DNA from: Coniferiporia sulphurascens
Taxonomy: Eukaryota > Basidiomycota > Agaricomycetes > Hymenochaetales > Hymenochaetaceae
Direction of reading: 5' to 3'
Length of the DNA stretch: 64,000 nucleotides
NCBI GenBank assembly: GCA_002794785.1
Contig: NBBA01000005.1
Span: 372,001 to 436,000 of the forward strand
Of this stretch, positions 47,102 through 58,636 are shown piece after piece. The notes beneath the pieces are model-generated. The model worked only from the letters and a program-made list of their open reading frames with translations. It made no database searches and was not told the origin of the DNA. The position numbers and the translations under genes are program-made. Each line of letters starts with the position of its first letter. Position 1 is the stretch's first letter.

Positions 47102-47988
47102 GCGCCGAGTGCTGCTCACCCAAATACACTTGCCGAGTAAGCGTAAAATTCTGCATTCAAATAAACTAAGCAAGATTTTCCAACTCCGATCCCTCTCACA
47201 GAGACTCGGTTAACTCACATAACGAAGGACCCAGACTTACGGAAAGTGCCACTCTTTTGGCACCGACGAGGTGCTGCATCTACTCACCTCACTTTGTTTA
47301 GAATGGTTAATTCAAGTTGCTGTCGCCACGACGTTGGTAAAACATGTTGAATTCTGGCAAGCTCCGGTTCAACCCGGGCTGAGTAATATTTTCACTTCTT
47401 CTTTTGGTGGTAAGTTTCACACTCCGATATGCGCGTTTATTCTCATTCACGCGCATATACCCACCTCACACTCGATACACCGGGCGCTGAGGCGAGTTGT
47501 TCAGCGTTCATTTCACTTTTACTTACCTATTGCATAATGCTTCAATGTGCTAACGCTTGATACATCGGGCGCCGAGAATGTTTAGTTCAATAATTTGAAG
47601 CCAACTATTACAGCGTTCCGAAAAGATAAAAAGTGCATTGCAGTCCCTGGCCGCCGCGGCGCATTATGACAAGTGAGTTTCTACTAGTACGGACTCTGCT
47701 ACAATAAACACAGTTAGTCCTTACCACTTTCTGTTGGTTAACACCTGAACTAATCGTCTATTCCCGAGCGGATCTGGCTCAGGGACGCGGTTTTGTACTC
47801 GCTCTCTACATATATTTGCATCTGTAATCATGTGCTGAATAAACTAATTCATAAGATGCGTATTATTTAGTCGGCGTACCTCAAAGCCAGCCCCAGTGGT
47901 GGTTATAAAGCGACGTCTGTGCGGTTACCAACCCGTATCATCTGCCAATCCTACCTTTTCCTTCAAAGTTATCCCCGCCTTGAAGGCA
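47102..47988. other. intergenic before AKR4
   Basis: No gene. From about 47670 it repeats the AKR3 promoter region (GTGAGTTT..ACTCTGCTACAATAAA). Confidence 0.5.
47903..47910 (+). promoter_or_regulatory. TATA box of AKR4
   Basis: TTATAAAG about 80 bases upstream of the AKR4 start. Confidence 0.45.
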
Positions 47989-49514
47989 ATGGCTGCGAGT
48001 GTCCCGTATTACTCCTTGAACAATGGCACCAAAATGCCGTCTGTCGGTCTAGGGTCTGTCTCATCTCGTGATATACCTTTTAACGCGTTCATTAGGATCA
48101 CTAACTTGAAGGTGTCCTTATTCGACATAGGTGCTGGATGGGACAACCCGGGGGAGGGAAAGTAACTAAGCAGATGGTCCAAATCGCCTTAAAGGTACTT
48201 CCCTCCAGTTCTCATATCTACGGAACTAGGAATAAACACAGCCCACTTATCCCCCTAGCATGGATATAGACATTTTGACACGGTCAGCCATACTGAAATC
48301 TTTGAACAGTAGTCCCTTGCTTACACGATTTCTCCCTGCAGGCCTTCGGCTACGGTAACTCCAATTACTCCTGATTTTTTACCTTGGATTTAGAAATACG
48401 CTGCAGGTAACGAGGAGGCTGTGGGAGAAGGTATAAGGGAATCTGGAGTTCCCCGTGAAGAGATCTTTGTCACCACAAAATTAGCGTAAGAGAATCTTGG
48501 ATATATGCGCCTTTTTTTTCAAATTAACAGCGACTTGAAGCTGGAAAGATCATGGCTCAGTCCGCGAAGGCTTTGAAGCTTCGCTCAAGAACTTAGATAT
48601 TGGATACATCGATCTGTATTTGATGCATACGCCACAAGCATTTAACGAAGAATGTAAGCAACACCCTATTCTCCTTCCTGCTTTTCCCATGTTGAATTTT
48701 TTGAAATGCTAAATGGTCACGCAGCTAGTAAATTCTACTCTCCAGAGGAGCATCCGACATACGTCAAGACGTGGCCAGAGATGGAGAAGTTGCTCGAAAC
48801 AGGTTAGATACAGATGCTTTCCCAGGCTACATCTCAAACAATGTTCACCCTCTCTTACAGGGAAAGTCAAGTCGATAGGAGTCTCGAATTTCTCCATCAA
48901 GACTTTGGAAAAGCTTCTTGCGAGTGCGAACGTGATCCCCGTCACCAACCAAGTCGAGCTGCATCCGTGTTTACCCCAGACTGAACTTAAGAAGTATTGC
49001 GAAGATAGGGGCATTCTCCTCACCGCCTATTCGCCATTTGGTGCATAGGAAGCCTGCTCGCATGCGCATCGCTACTATCTTAAGATTAAGTTGCTGACCG
49101 CCCACCGCCCCTCAGGTTAACCCAACAAAGACGACATGACTCTCTTGCAGGAGCCTACCATGGCCGAAATTGCCCAGAGAACCGGTTCGTCTATCGGACA
49201 AGTCCTCGTGAGTTGGGCCGTCAAGCGCGGGACCGCTGTAATTCCGAAATCAGAGAAAGAAGAAAGAATCAAACAGAACATCACAGTAAGCATGATTTAA
49301 CAATTTTCTCTTGGTGCTCGCTTGCCCACTTGATTTTCTACTTGCCCAGCTTGCCGATTTGACCGAGGATGATATGACGGAATTGGACGAGCTCCATCTT
49401 AAGCCCGGCATGCACAGAAGCCTCCTCACGCCCTACTTTGTGAACGGTCTGGTTTTGGGCTGGACGCCGGAGCAGCTCGGGTGGAACATGAACGAGTATG
49501 GTGTTGCGGTATAA
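47989..49514 (+). pseudogene. aldo/keto reductase, tandem copy 4, nonsense codon
   Basis: The ten-exon structure is preserved: 47989-48053, 48131-48194, 48259-48282, 48342-48354, 48407-48485, 48541-48653, 48725-48802, 48861-49040, 49116-49285 and 49350-49514. In exon 9 the codon after the junction Gly is TAA (49118-49120) where every other copy has CAA (Gln of GQP). It therefore truncates before the NADPH-binding C-terminal part. It also carries unusual changes at conserved places: LMHTPQ instead of MHWPQ, and DDMT for ADMK. Without the TAA the frame would be complete, so inactivation is recent. Confidence 0.85.
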
Positions 49515-49737
49515 GCGTATACTGTAAGCTGAACAACATCTTTACTGAGCACACGGCTTGGTGAAATTGTGAATGTAGAACTGTGAACTTATAAATATTG
49601 TCAGTACAGATTATGGGAACCGGCATCAAAACTGTATAGGTATGATGCATGTGTGTATTATGTTGGGGTTGTCCGTAGTAAGAAAGGAAATGTAGCCAAT
49701 AATACGCGTGATAAACATTCCAGGAAGAACAAGAGAG

Positions 49738-49880
49738 AACCTGCTGTCTCACCTGACCATGTCAGGAGACCCTTGCATTCTTTATAACCTGGCTTTCCGT
49801 ATATCCTGATTCTGCCCTCCGCAAGCTCATGCAGCGCGTAGGGTCGACTTGTAAGCTGACTAAAGATCGGCGCCCCCATC
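49738..49880 (-). pseudogene. fragment of esterase C / upstream gene boundary
   Basis: It matches 38272-38510 with an internal deletion (CTGCTGTCTCA, TCAGGAGACCCTTGCATTCTT and TAAGCTGACTAAAGATCGGCG shared). It includes the esterase C start codon region, but the frame stops after about nine codons. It is joined directly to AKR-type downstream sequence. Confidence 0.8.
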
Positions 49881-51289
49881 TTGGCAGGAACTTTGCATCT
49901 CGTTTGCTATAAATAATGTGAATTCAACCCTTTTGAGTGAGAAAAATAGAACACAACAGTTTATGGGATTTTTTAAATATGGAAATCGTGGTGAGGCAAC
50001 TTTTTTCAAATTACAGAAACTGCCTAGGCACTGACATATCCTTCGCCACGGTCACAATTGGTTAAAAACAAAAACCTAGTCGTACTGCGCAGGACTTGCC
50101 AAAGGTCGAAGGTTTTCCCAGACTTCCGGGCGCCAGGATTCCCATTTACAGTACGTGCTTGCAATTGCATCTGTAATTGAGAACCAAATTGCAAGCTCAA
50201 TTGCAGGATCCTCGGCAAATGGGGTGTAGCTGTTATATAATCGGCTCTGTATTAAGCAACTCTGAACACAGCCATTATTAAATAGCAGAAAAATCAGGGA
50301 AAACAGCCAGAAATAATGCCATGATATCTACAGCTCTTTTACACAAATTTGTAAACAAGAAGGTCACACATTCATGATTGTATGCACAAAACAAGTGGTC
50401 ATCTAAAAAAGAAAAAAGATCAGCGGACACTTCATCACATTTGTGTCCAAACAAGGACAAAAACCACATGGAATATTAAAAGTCCGAAATCTGCAATCTG
50501 TAAGAGCCGCTCACGAGCGGTTCTTATGGATTGCAGAAAGTACGGCCCAAAAAGGAAACCGCTAATTTCCTGGGCCTGATCTCTTTGCCCGATATCAGAC
50601 CAACACAGCGGTACGCACCTCTGCCGTCGCTGCAATCGTCCGTTAGCCATCAATTGAGAAGGGCTAGTTGCATTTTGTTCGACTTTGGTTGCTTTCCACC
50701 CACGGCCGAAGGACTACGCAATGCTGGTGCCATGTTATCTTTAGTTAATCAGCTCGCTTTACATCCTTGGAAAGATTTTCCAACTCCGATTACGAAGAAT
50801 TTCCGGTTCTCACGCCCCTCCGAGTCACAAAGACTCATATCTCCGTCTTAGCCTTGCTCGGCAACAGCGGTTGCGCACTCGTTGATTGCGGAACCTGTAG
50901 GCCAGAGAATTCCGCACTAGTCAAGTTGTGCAACCTTGGACCCTATGTAACGTCACGTCACATATTGTAATCCCACGCTACGGCGATCTTTTCCCCTCTT
51001 TTGAATTAAAAATTCCCAATTTGGGGAGACCAGACCTTCATTTTTTTTATTTCCTGAAGAGGTCATATAAGCAATAAATTTGTTAGAAAAAAATGATTAT
51101 CAGTGCGTAAAACTGGTTCAAATGCACAGTCAGATGACACTAATTTGTTAAGAGATTTTTTTTTTACAGTAGAATTCAGATTGCAAAAGGTTTGGTGCAG
51201 TTTATTGGGAGTAGAGGGTATAGAATGTGGGATAAAAAAGTTTCACAGGTGACACAGGCTAACATCACGCCCGGAAAAGCACCGTCACA
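49881..51289. other. intergenic before LINE2
   Basis: About 1.4 kb, AT-rich, no gene supported. It includes a hairpin (50490-50536) and the AKR-unit segment TTTCCAACTCCGAT at about 50777. Confidence 0.5.
50490..50536. repeat. near-perfect inverted repeat (hairpin)
   Basis: Arms of about 23 bp (TCTGCAATCTGTAAGAGCCG left, its near-complement right, about 3 mismatches) with a 1-nt loop. It may be the tip of a decayed MITE; no partner end was identified. Confidence 0.6.
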
Positions 51290-51300
51290 CTGGTTGTGCA
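51290..51300. repeat. LINE2 target-site duplication, left copy
   Basis: CTGGTTGTGCA, repeated at 58319-58329 after the poly(A). Confidence 0.88.
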
Positions 51301-51370
51301 CACACCTCAACATCCTCCTTGTCCTCTAACCACCACCATCTAGGTAGTCTTTACGAGCACTCTGCCCTCT

Positions 51371-54213
51371 ATGTCTGATCAACAACAACAACAACCCCAG
51401 TCCCCTCACCCCATCGACGAGACCTTCTCTGTCCCCACTGTTTCTACAAGGGGCAGTTTTCGGTCTCATCGGGGACGTGGGGGCAACTCACTGCCTCCTC
51501 CAGGAATGGTCGCAGCTCGCTCCTCCTCGTTCTTGGGGTCGATCTCGAGCCTTTCCTGTGCGCCTCCGGTACCTCCTAAAGTACTCCCCACAGTTTCCCC
51601 ACTGGCGGTGGAGATCACATCTCGCCAACCCTTCCACCCCCCATCCCACTCTGTCTCAGTAGCAAGTGACCGAGGTACTGGCCAGGTCACAGCTCACATC
51701 TCACGCCCGGCTACCCCGGGCATTCTATTACAGAGTCCAATTGCCAGCGAAACCCTCTCTTTTGGGGGTCAACCAGGACTTTCCGCTTTCATGGCCCCTG
51801 CTCCGCAGGCCCCCCAATCCACTCTCGGTTCTATCTGGGCGGCGCCCTTTCCCCCAGCTACACCTCCACCCATCCCTGCCCCTGCCCACCCTACCACCCC
51901 CCCTGGCGGTGGTGGTGCGGCTCCCCGTGTCGACGAGACCCCTCGGGGCCCATCCCGCCTGACCTCTGTGGCTATCTCATCTCTCGACTCTGACTCTGAA
52001 ATGTCGGAGGCTGCAGATGACGACACCCAGCACTCTACGGCCTCGGCACAGAAAAAGCGCAAATCCACCAACGCCCCAGCCCCTCTGTCCCCCCAGGCGG
52101 AAGCACCGAAGGTCCCCTACCTCAGGTTGGCCGCTACCACAGCAATGTGTGCCTCCCACGAACTTCTCGCACTCGGAAAGACAACATCTGCGTCAGCCTC
52201 TGCGACTGCTACCCTCCTTGGGGAAATTGCCTTCGCAGTTAATTCCCTCAACAGTGCCCTGGTCCAGGAGGATCCTCTAGCACACTCTGCCACTACGCAG
52301 GCCTTCATGGCAGCGGTGGGCCCACGTTTCAGCTTGTCTAACCGACCGGCTTCCTCTCTCGCTCCCCCTCAGCCTCCCCAGACTGTGGCCGGTCCCCCCC
52401 CCCCTCCCTGCCCCAGCAGATGGTTCAGGTCATGTCTGACCTTACACGCCAAATGTCCTTTTTGATGCAGCAGATGGATGCCCTCGAACGCCCCCCCCCA
52501 CGCTCCTCAGGGGTCGGGTCTGCCCCCTCTGGAGACAGGAAAGGGAAGGGTAAAGCCAACCCTAGTACTGCCCCTCCACCACAAGGACCTTCGGGCCCTT
52601 CTAACCTTACCGCCGGGTCCACCTTGCTGACACCTGTCACTCCAGGTCTTGCCGTGGGTGGGGCTACTCCTGCCACTTCTCCTGCTACTGCAGCAGCAGT
52701 GTCGACAGGAGCCCCCACTTCTGCTAGCACTGTGAAACAAGAGCCGAAGTGTGCAGTCCTCCCGGTTATCTGTACCATTATGGACCTGACCCTCGCCATC
52801 CGCTTCCATGGGGCACCACCTCCTGCTGAGGCGCGACCCACCGACTCCCAGATGACCATCAACGTCAGGACTGCCCTCTCATGCTTTCCCACTGCGGCCA
52901 AGTTGGTCGTACATGCCGCCCATTGGAACAATCGAGGCAATTGCTTCGTTACGTTCACTCACAACACTCACGTTCCTACTATGAACAGCGTGAAGGAAGT
53001 TGTGATGGCAGCCATGCAAAGCGTCTACCCTGCCACAGTCTCCCAACTCGTATCTTGTGTTACAATTTTCCTTTACTTTTTCCTTACTGCGCTGACTCAC
53101 TTCCTCTTCGTCATCATCAGTCAGCGCAACTCCCCCATCTCTCTGCCTTACTCATCCTCATTTCTGCCTTGCACCATAAGACACCATGATGACGCCTTAC
53201 TGCACCATCATGACGTGCTTTGCTTACTGATCACCGTACTTGTATTACCAAGGCCTTCCTTGAGTTTCCATGACCTTCCCCAGTCTGGTAAACATACCTA
53301 ACCAAGTCACTACAGTAACAAACACATAGAGTAGCATATAAGCATGTAACTTTAGTAGCACAAGCCCTAAGCTTGTGCTCTTTGTTCATACAAGCCCATT
53401 ATCTGCTACCACCAGTCTACTGTGTGCCTCTTTGGCCATTAGTCGCTTCGTCGCAACCTGACTCCGCTAAGAAGCATACCGCGTCCACATTGTCGATCAG
53501 GAAGCCCCACCAACGATCATCCTCGACTTATGACATCAAGGAAGCCCCGTTGCCGTACTACCAGCCCTGACGATCAGGAAGCCCCAACGTCGATCACCGT
53601 GTAACCATTGAGCTTAACATCTTGGGCCTGTCTCCAAATTGCTGAGGTCCCCACGTGCCCTGCGCCGGGCCTCCCTGCCTTCACTGCGGCCGACCTCCAA
53701 TCTGAGTTCTGCGCCGCCAACCCCCACCTCCTCTCTCTTCCAATGACTCTAGAGCCTGACTGGACCCGGGCCTATGAGCTCCTTGGTGAGGATGTCATGT
53801 CCGCCCCTATCGCATTCTCTTTCGAGGACCCTACAGGCACCCATTCCGCGAGTATCCTCTCTACCCTGAGGAACCGTGTCGTCTACATGTTTGGCCGCCG
53901 GCTCAAACTGGTGGCTCGACGTGACCTCCCTCACCTCATGCAGTGCACCAAATGTGCTGCGCTAGGCCACCTTGTCCAAAACTGCAGGAACAGACCGTGG
54001 TTGTGCCTGATATGCGCTGGTCATCACTGTACTGACGACCACCGCATGCGCTGCCCGGGTTGTGTCCGTGACGCCCTCCCGGCCTCCTCCCCCTGCACCC
54101 ATCCCCCCAAATGCTCAAACTGTTCTGGTGAACACTGCACCAACTCTTCCAGCTGCCCCAAACAGCGTGGCCGTGCCCGTTCCTCTTTTGCCCCACCCCT
54201 GGTAGATGAGTAG
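51371..54213 (+). pseudogene. LINE2 ORF1, gag-like, with frameshift and LTR B insertion
   Basis: It starts at MSDQQQQQPQSPH with a Pro/Ser-rich N-terminal half. A run of 11 C (52394-52404) puts the frame off by one; 12 C would join it to the continuation QMVQVMSDLTRQMSF. LTR B (53058-53619) sits inside but leaves the frame intact (567 added bases), resuming at QLVSWACLQIAEV. The end holds three CCHC/Cys clusters (CTKCAALGHLVQNC, CLICAGHHC, CSNCSGEHC). The stop is TAG 54211-54213, overlapping the ORF2 start (ATGAGTAG). Confidence 0.85.
53058..53619. mobile_element. solo LTR B, copy 2 (in LINE2 ORF1)
   Basis: 562 bp, TGTTACAATT...GAGCTTAACA, with a 5-bp duplication TCTTG at 53053-53057 and 53620-53624. 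It is nearly identical to the copy at 23526-24084. Confidence 0.93.
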
Positions 54214-57200
54214 TCCCTGGACATTTATGCAACACAATGTTGCAACGTCCCAAGTGCATGTTGAAGCACTTGTCCACTCCTTCTCATCTTCCTCCGGTGC
54301 TCCCTCTCCACCTGCAGTCATTCTTCTACAGGAACCCCCTTGGTACCCGATCGGTGCTTCCCCCTCCATGTTTGTGGCATCAGGTACGCCCGTTTTTGGC
54401 TTCCCCGCTATGCCCAACTACCACGTCTTTGTGCCCCCATCTTCGGGGGGCACCAAACTAACACGTCTGCATGTGGTCACACTGGTTCACCAGTCTATCC
54501 CTCTGTCCTGGGTGGTGTTGGATGCTTCATGCTCCCCCTCTCGAGACATACTCATGCTAATTTTTGACACTGGCCTTGGGCCTCTTTTTGTCACTAATGT
54601 ATACAATCACGATGCGAATAAAACTGCCACCATCTCCTCTCTTGCTCTGCTTGAGCTCCCTCCAAGTGCACACTGGCTGGTTGCTGGGGACTTCAATCTC
54701 CACTCCATCCACTGGGACCACGGCACCCACTCTGCTAGCGACACGCATAAAGCCTGTCCATTGGAACACTGGGCTGTCTCTCACGCCATGCACCTCCTTA
54801 ATCAGCCGGGCTTCGATACCCAGTGCCGCCCTTCCACCCAATTCACCGAATCTGTCATCGACCTTGCCTGGGCTTCCCCATCTTTGGAAGACCTCGCTTT
54901 GGGCAATTCCTGGACACGGTCGTGGGAATACCCCCTCAGGATCGGACCACGCTGTCATCACATGGTCCATCCCTCTCTCTTCTAATCCGCACATCGACCC
55001 CTTCCTCCACCCTAAGTATGATGATTCACTCTCTACTGAATGGTTGGAAGCTCTCGATGGGCCCCTTACTGCCACCTTCGCCCTCTCAGGCACCACTCCT
55101 TGCCTCCTAGACGTCAAAGTCGCCACCATTCATGATGCGCTGGTGTTCGCCACCAATTCCTCACACCCCCCATCTTCTCAGAAGACAGGGGGCCACAAGG
55201 TCAAGTGGTGGGATGCCTCCTGCCATGCTCACATGGTTGCTTTGTGTGGAGCTACTCTGGCGACTTGTATCGCACTCCGACGAGAGTCGGCCGGTATCTT
55301 TCACTGTGCTAAACGCACATGGGCTGACTCATTTACCGCCTCCGTCAAACTGGACAAAATCTGGCCAATGGCGAAGTGGGCGATGGGCACAAGACGTGCA
55401 CCCATCCCTGCCCTGGTTACAGGACATACCACCACGAACTCTCCTACGGAGAAGGCTGCCGCCTTCCGGTCCAAGTATTTTGGTACCCAACCATCTGCCG
55501 CCCCCCCTCCGACATACTCTTTTGTCGGCGCCCTCCCTATGCGCGATCATCCCATCCTTATGGAGGAGTTAGATCACGCCCTCAATCTCACTTCGAACTC
55601 GAGTGCCCCGGGCATTACGGGCATTGGCTACCAGGCCCTTAAAAGCCTGCACGCCGCCCATAGTGTTCCACTCCTTGCACTGTATAATGAGTGCCTGGAT
55701 GCTGGACACCATCCTCGTCCCTGGAAGGACGCTAAGGTGGTGATGCTCTGTAAACTCAATAAGAAAGACCCCACCGCCCTTAACACATACCATCCCATCA
55801 CTCTTGAGAAAACTATGGGCAAACTCCTCGAGAAGATCATTGCAAATCGCATCCAGTTCATCACCAACGAACTAGGAGCGCTCCCCCCTTCCCAATTCGG
55901 TACCCGCCAAAAGTCGGGCATTTTGGATGCCACCTCGGACCTCGTCAACGAAATTGAATCTGCATGGGCGAAACACCATGTCACGTCGGCTCTTGCTGTC
56001 GATGTAGCTGGCTTCTTTCCCTCAGTACAACATCCGCATTTACTTGCCGTCCTATCCGAACTAGGGTTTCCCCCTCTCCTCGTCTCATGGGTCCTCTCCT
56101 TTGTCTCTGATTGCTGCATAGCCCTGTCTTTTGACAGGTTTACCGACACTCTCACTCCCATACCTAATATGGGAGTTCCACAAGGCTCACCCATCTCACC
56201 CATTTTGTCTGCGCTTTTTGCGACTAGCCTCCTTACCTCTCTTCAGGTCTCTGATCCTCTTGTGTTCATCTGCACCTATGTGGATGACCACCTCCTCACT
56301 ACTTCTTCGGCATCCATCGCCACTAACGTGGCACGACTCGAAAAAGCCTACATCTCCTTCTCTGCAGCCTGCCATGCTCTTGGCCTCTCCCTAGATGATG
56401 ACAAATCTGAGCTCATCCACTGGACCCGACACCACACCTTACATGAAGACTCCCTCATTCACCCTATTCACCTTCCGCAACAGGGCCTCAACCCCCTTCG
56501 AATTGTCCCCTCCTGGCCCTTCCACTGGTTGGGGATTTTCTTCGATGTGCAACTACTGTTTACGGTGCACGTTCAACGCATGTGCTTCAAAGCCATGTCT
56601 TCCCTCCGCACCCTGGAACTGCTTGGCAACACTCTTCGTGGCCTCGACCCGCTCCACCTCCATCGTCTCTACATTGGGTGCATACTACTGGTCTTGCTAT
56701 GGGGGTCTCCCCTCTGGTTCACCAGTATACAGCAAAAAAGTAAATGTGACAAAATGACTCTAGTACAGTCCGCGGTGTGCCGTTGTATCCTTGGATCATG
56801 GTGCACGTCTCCATGCGGCCCCTCTGAAGTCTTGGCATCCATTTTACCAATCCCCCTCCGCCTAGAGCGTACCAAATCTCGTGCGGCCATTAGGTATCTC
56901 ACTACCACGCACACCCTTCTTCCTCTTCGCACCACGCGAAAAGGCGCCATTACTACCTCCTTTGTGTCTCGGGTCCCTCCTGGATGCGAACGAGTTCCCT
57001 GATACACTCGCCCGCCGTGGATTGCTCTGCCTGCCCTTCGACACGTGAGCATCGACCGTGTGATTGACCACTCCTCAGAAGCCCGGGAGGCGCTTGTTCA
57101 GTCCCATCATGGTCTCATTGACCGGCTGAAGGACGTTCCCTCCCGCCTTCTCATCTATACTGACGGTTCCCACAAGGGCACGTCTCCTTCCTCATTCTCT

Positions 57201-58127
57201 GGCGGCGCTGCCGGGGTTTGGTTTTATCGCGGGGAGGCTGTCCTCACCCGCGAATCCTATCTAGGTTCTTCAGTCCACACCACAGACTGTGAACTCGCTG
57301 CCCTTGCTGATGCCGCCTGGCTACTGGCCCACTCCTATGATCTCCACCCTGCGGTTATGCAAGTGGAGATCTACACTGACTGCAAAGTGGCCCTCACACT
57401 CATCGCTGACCCTCGTCTGGCCCCAGGCGTTAATGTCGCCCTCCTTATCCAGAAGTGCCTAAAAGCCGCCACCAAGCGGTTTCCCCATGTGTTCTTCCAT
57501 CTTCACTGGGTTCCTGGGCACTCTGACATGGAAGGCAATGAATTCACTGATGTTCTTGCCTCTGGTATCGCAGACCACCCTCCCCCGGCTACTTCCCTGT
57601 TTCTGCCTACTATCCACTTCCTCCAGGAAGTTGCCTCCTCTATGGCACTTATTAAATGGAAAACCGACTGGGCTGCTGCCTGTCGCAAACTCTGAGGGAC
57701 TTCGGACACCCATTCCATGGGCTCAACATTAACCCCCTCCACTAAGCCATCTGCCCTCATGCAGAACCTCACACTTGGCCGCCGCACTAAGTGTAAAGTT
57801 TTCTGGACACTCCTTGGCCATGCCGGCTTTGGCACATACTTTGGACGCATTCTGGGACGTGACCCTCTATGTCCCTTCTGCCAAGTTCCTGAGACACGAG
57901 CCCATCTCTTGCTCTCATGCCCTCACACCCTCCCCGCTCATCGTGCGGTGTGGAAGACCCCCTTACCCTCTACGGAAGCCGAATGGTTCTCCAAAGATGG
58001 GCTCCTCTTACTTGCCTCTTTCCTTGACTCTCACCCTGCCTTCGAGGCAGAGCCCATCCTCGTCTTCAACCCAGGCGGACCCACTGTTGTTCATGTTTCT
58101 GATCGTGGTTTTGCAATCGGCAACTGA
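54206..58127 (+). pseudogene. LINE2 ORF2: APE endonuclease, reverse transcriptase, RNase H
   Basis: Endonuclease: MQHNVATSQ, LLQEP, AGDFNLHSIHWD, and SDHAVITWSI after the first break. A C run at 54931-54935 has one base too many, shifting the frame within the endonuclease end. RT: AVDVAGFFPSV (motif A Asp present), VPQGSPISPIL, CTYVDDHLL. RNase H: YTDGS, CELAAL, YTDCK, HWVPGHSDMEGNEFTD. The C-terminal zinc motif is CPFCQ...TRAHLLLSC. In-frame stops are TGA at 57000 and 57693 only, and the final stop is TGA 58125. One frameshift and two TGAs separate it from a complete frame of about 1300 codons. Confidence 0.9.
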
Positions 58128-58329
58128 TCAGAACACAACACTTCTTTTGCCACTGTCTTATGACAGCCCCCCTCTCTGCTTCTGGCATCCTGCTATTATT
58201 GTCCACTCTATAACAACTACCATCTCACTCAATACAGGGGCCTAAAGGCCCCTGGAGTGTATTTTGTACTAGATAGTCATGACGCGCTAAAGAAATGCAT
58301 TTAAAAAAAAAAAAAATGCTGGTTGTGCA

Positions 58330-58636
58330 ACTCGACAAAAACCGAGCACCCCATTTTGGCAGTACTAGTGGTTGGCCAACCGGTGACTGTGCAGTCACCG
58401 GTTGCAAATTTGGCAGGTGGAGGCTGCGCAACCGCTGTTGCCGAGCAGGGCCATCAGGGTTCCGGCCCGCCGCTGTGCATAAGCAGAGACTTCGGTACCG
58501 CATTAGTCAGGAAAAACATTTAGTCAGCATTCCTTAAAACCAAGCTCAGATGGCATAAAGCGCCTCACGCAGCTCTCAACCCGGCGTATCATCCGCTCAC
58601 CTTTTCCCCCTCAAATTCATTACCATTTTGAAAGTA
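58330..58636. other. promoter region of AKR5
   Basis: No gene. It resumes AKR-unit sequence after the LINE2 insertion. A CCGGTGACTGTGCAGTCACCGG palindrome lies at about 58379-58400. Confidence 0.5.
58554..58560 (+). promoter_or_regulatory. TATA-like box of AKR5
   Basis: CATAAAG, about 75 bases upstream of the AKR5 start, in the same block as in AKR2. Confidence 0.4.

Larger units (their letters stand above)
51301..58318 (+). mobile_element. LINE2: full-length Tad-type non-LTR retrotransposon, interrupted by LTR B
   Basis: It has the same architecture as LINE1: short 5' leader, ORF1 with zinc knuckles, ORF2 with APE, RT and RNase H, a C-terminal zinc motif, and 14 A at 58303-58316. An 11-bp duplication flanks it. 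It is GC-richer than LINE1 and only distantly similar in protein sequence, so it is a different family of the same clade. Two frameshifts (both in C runs), two in-frame TGA codons and a solo LTR interrupt it. It inserted in the spacer between AKR4 and AKR5. Confidence 0.92.
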
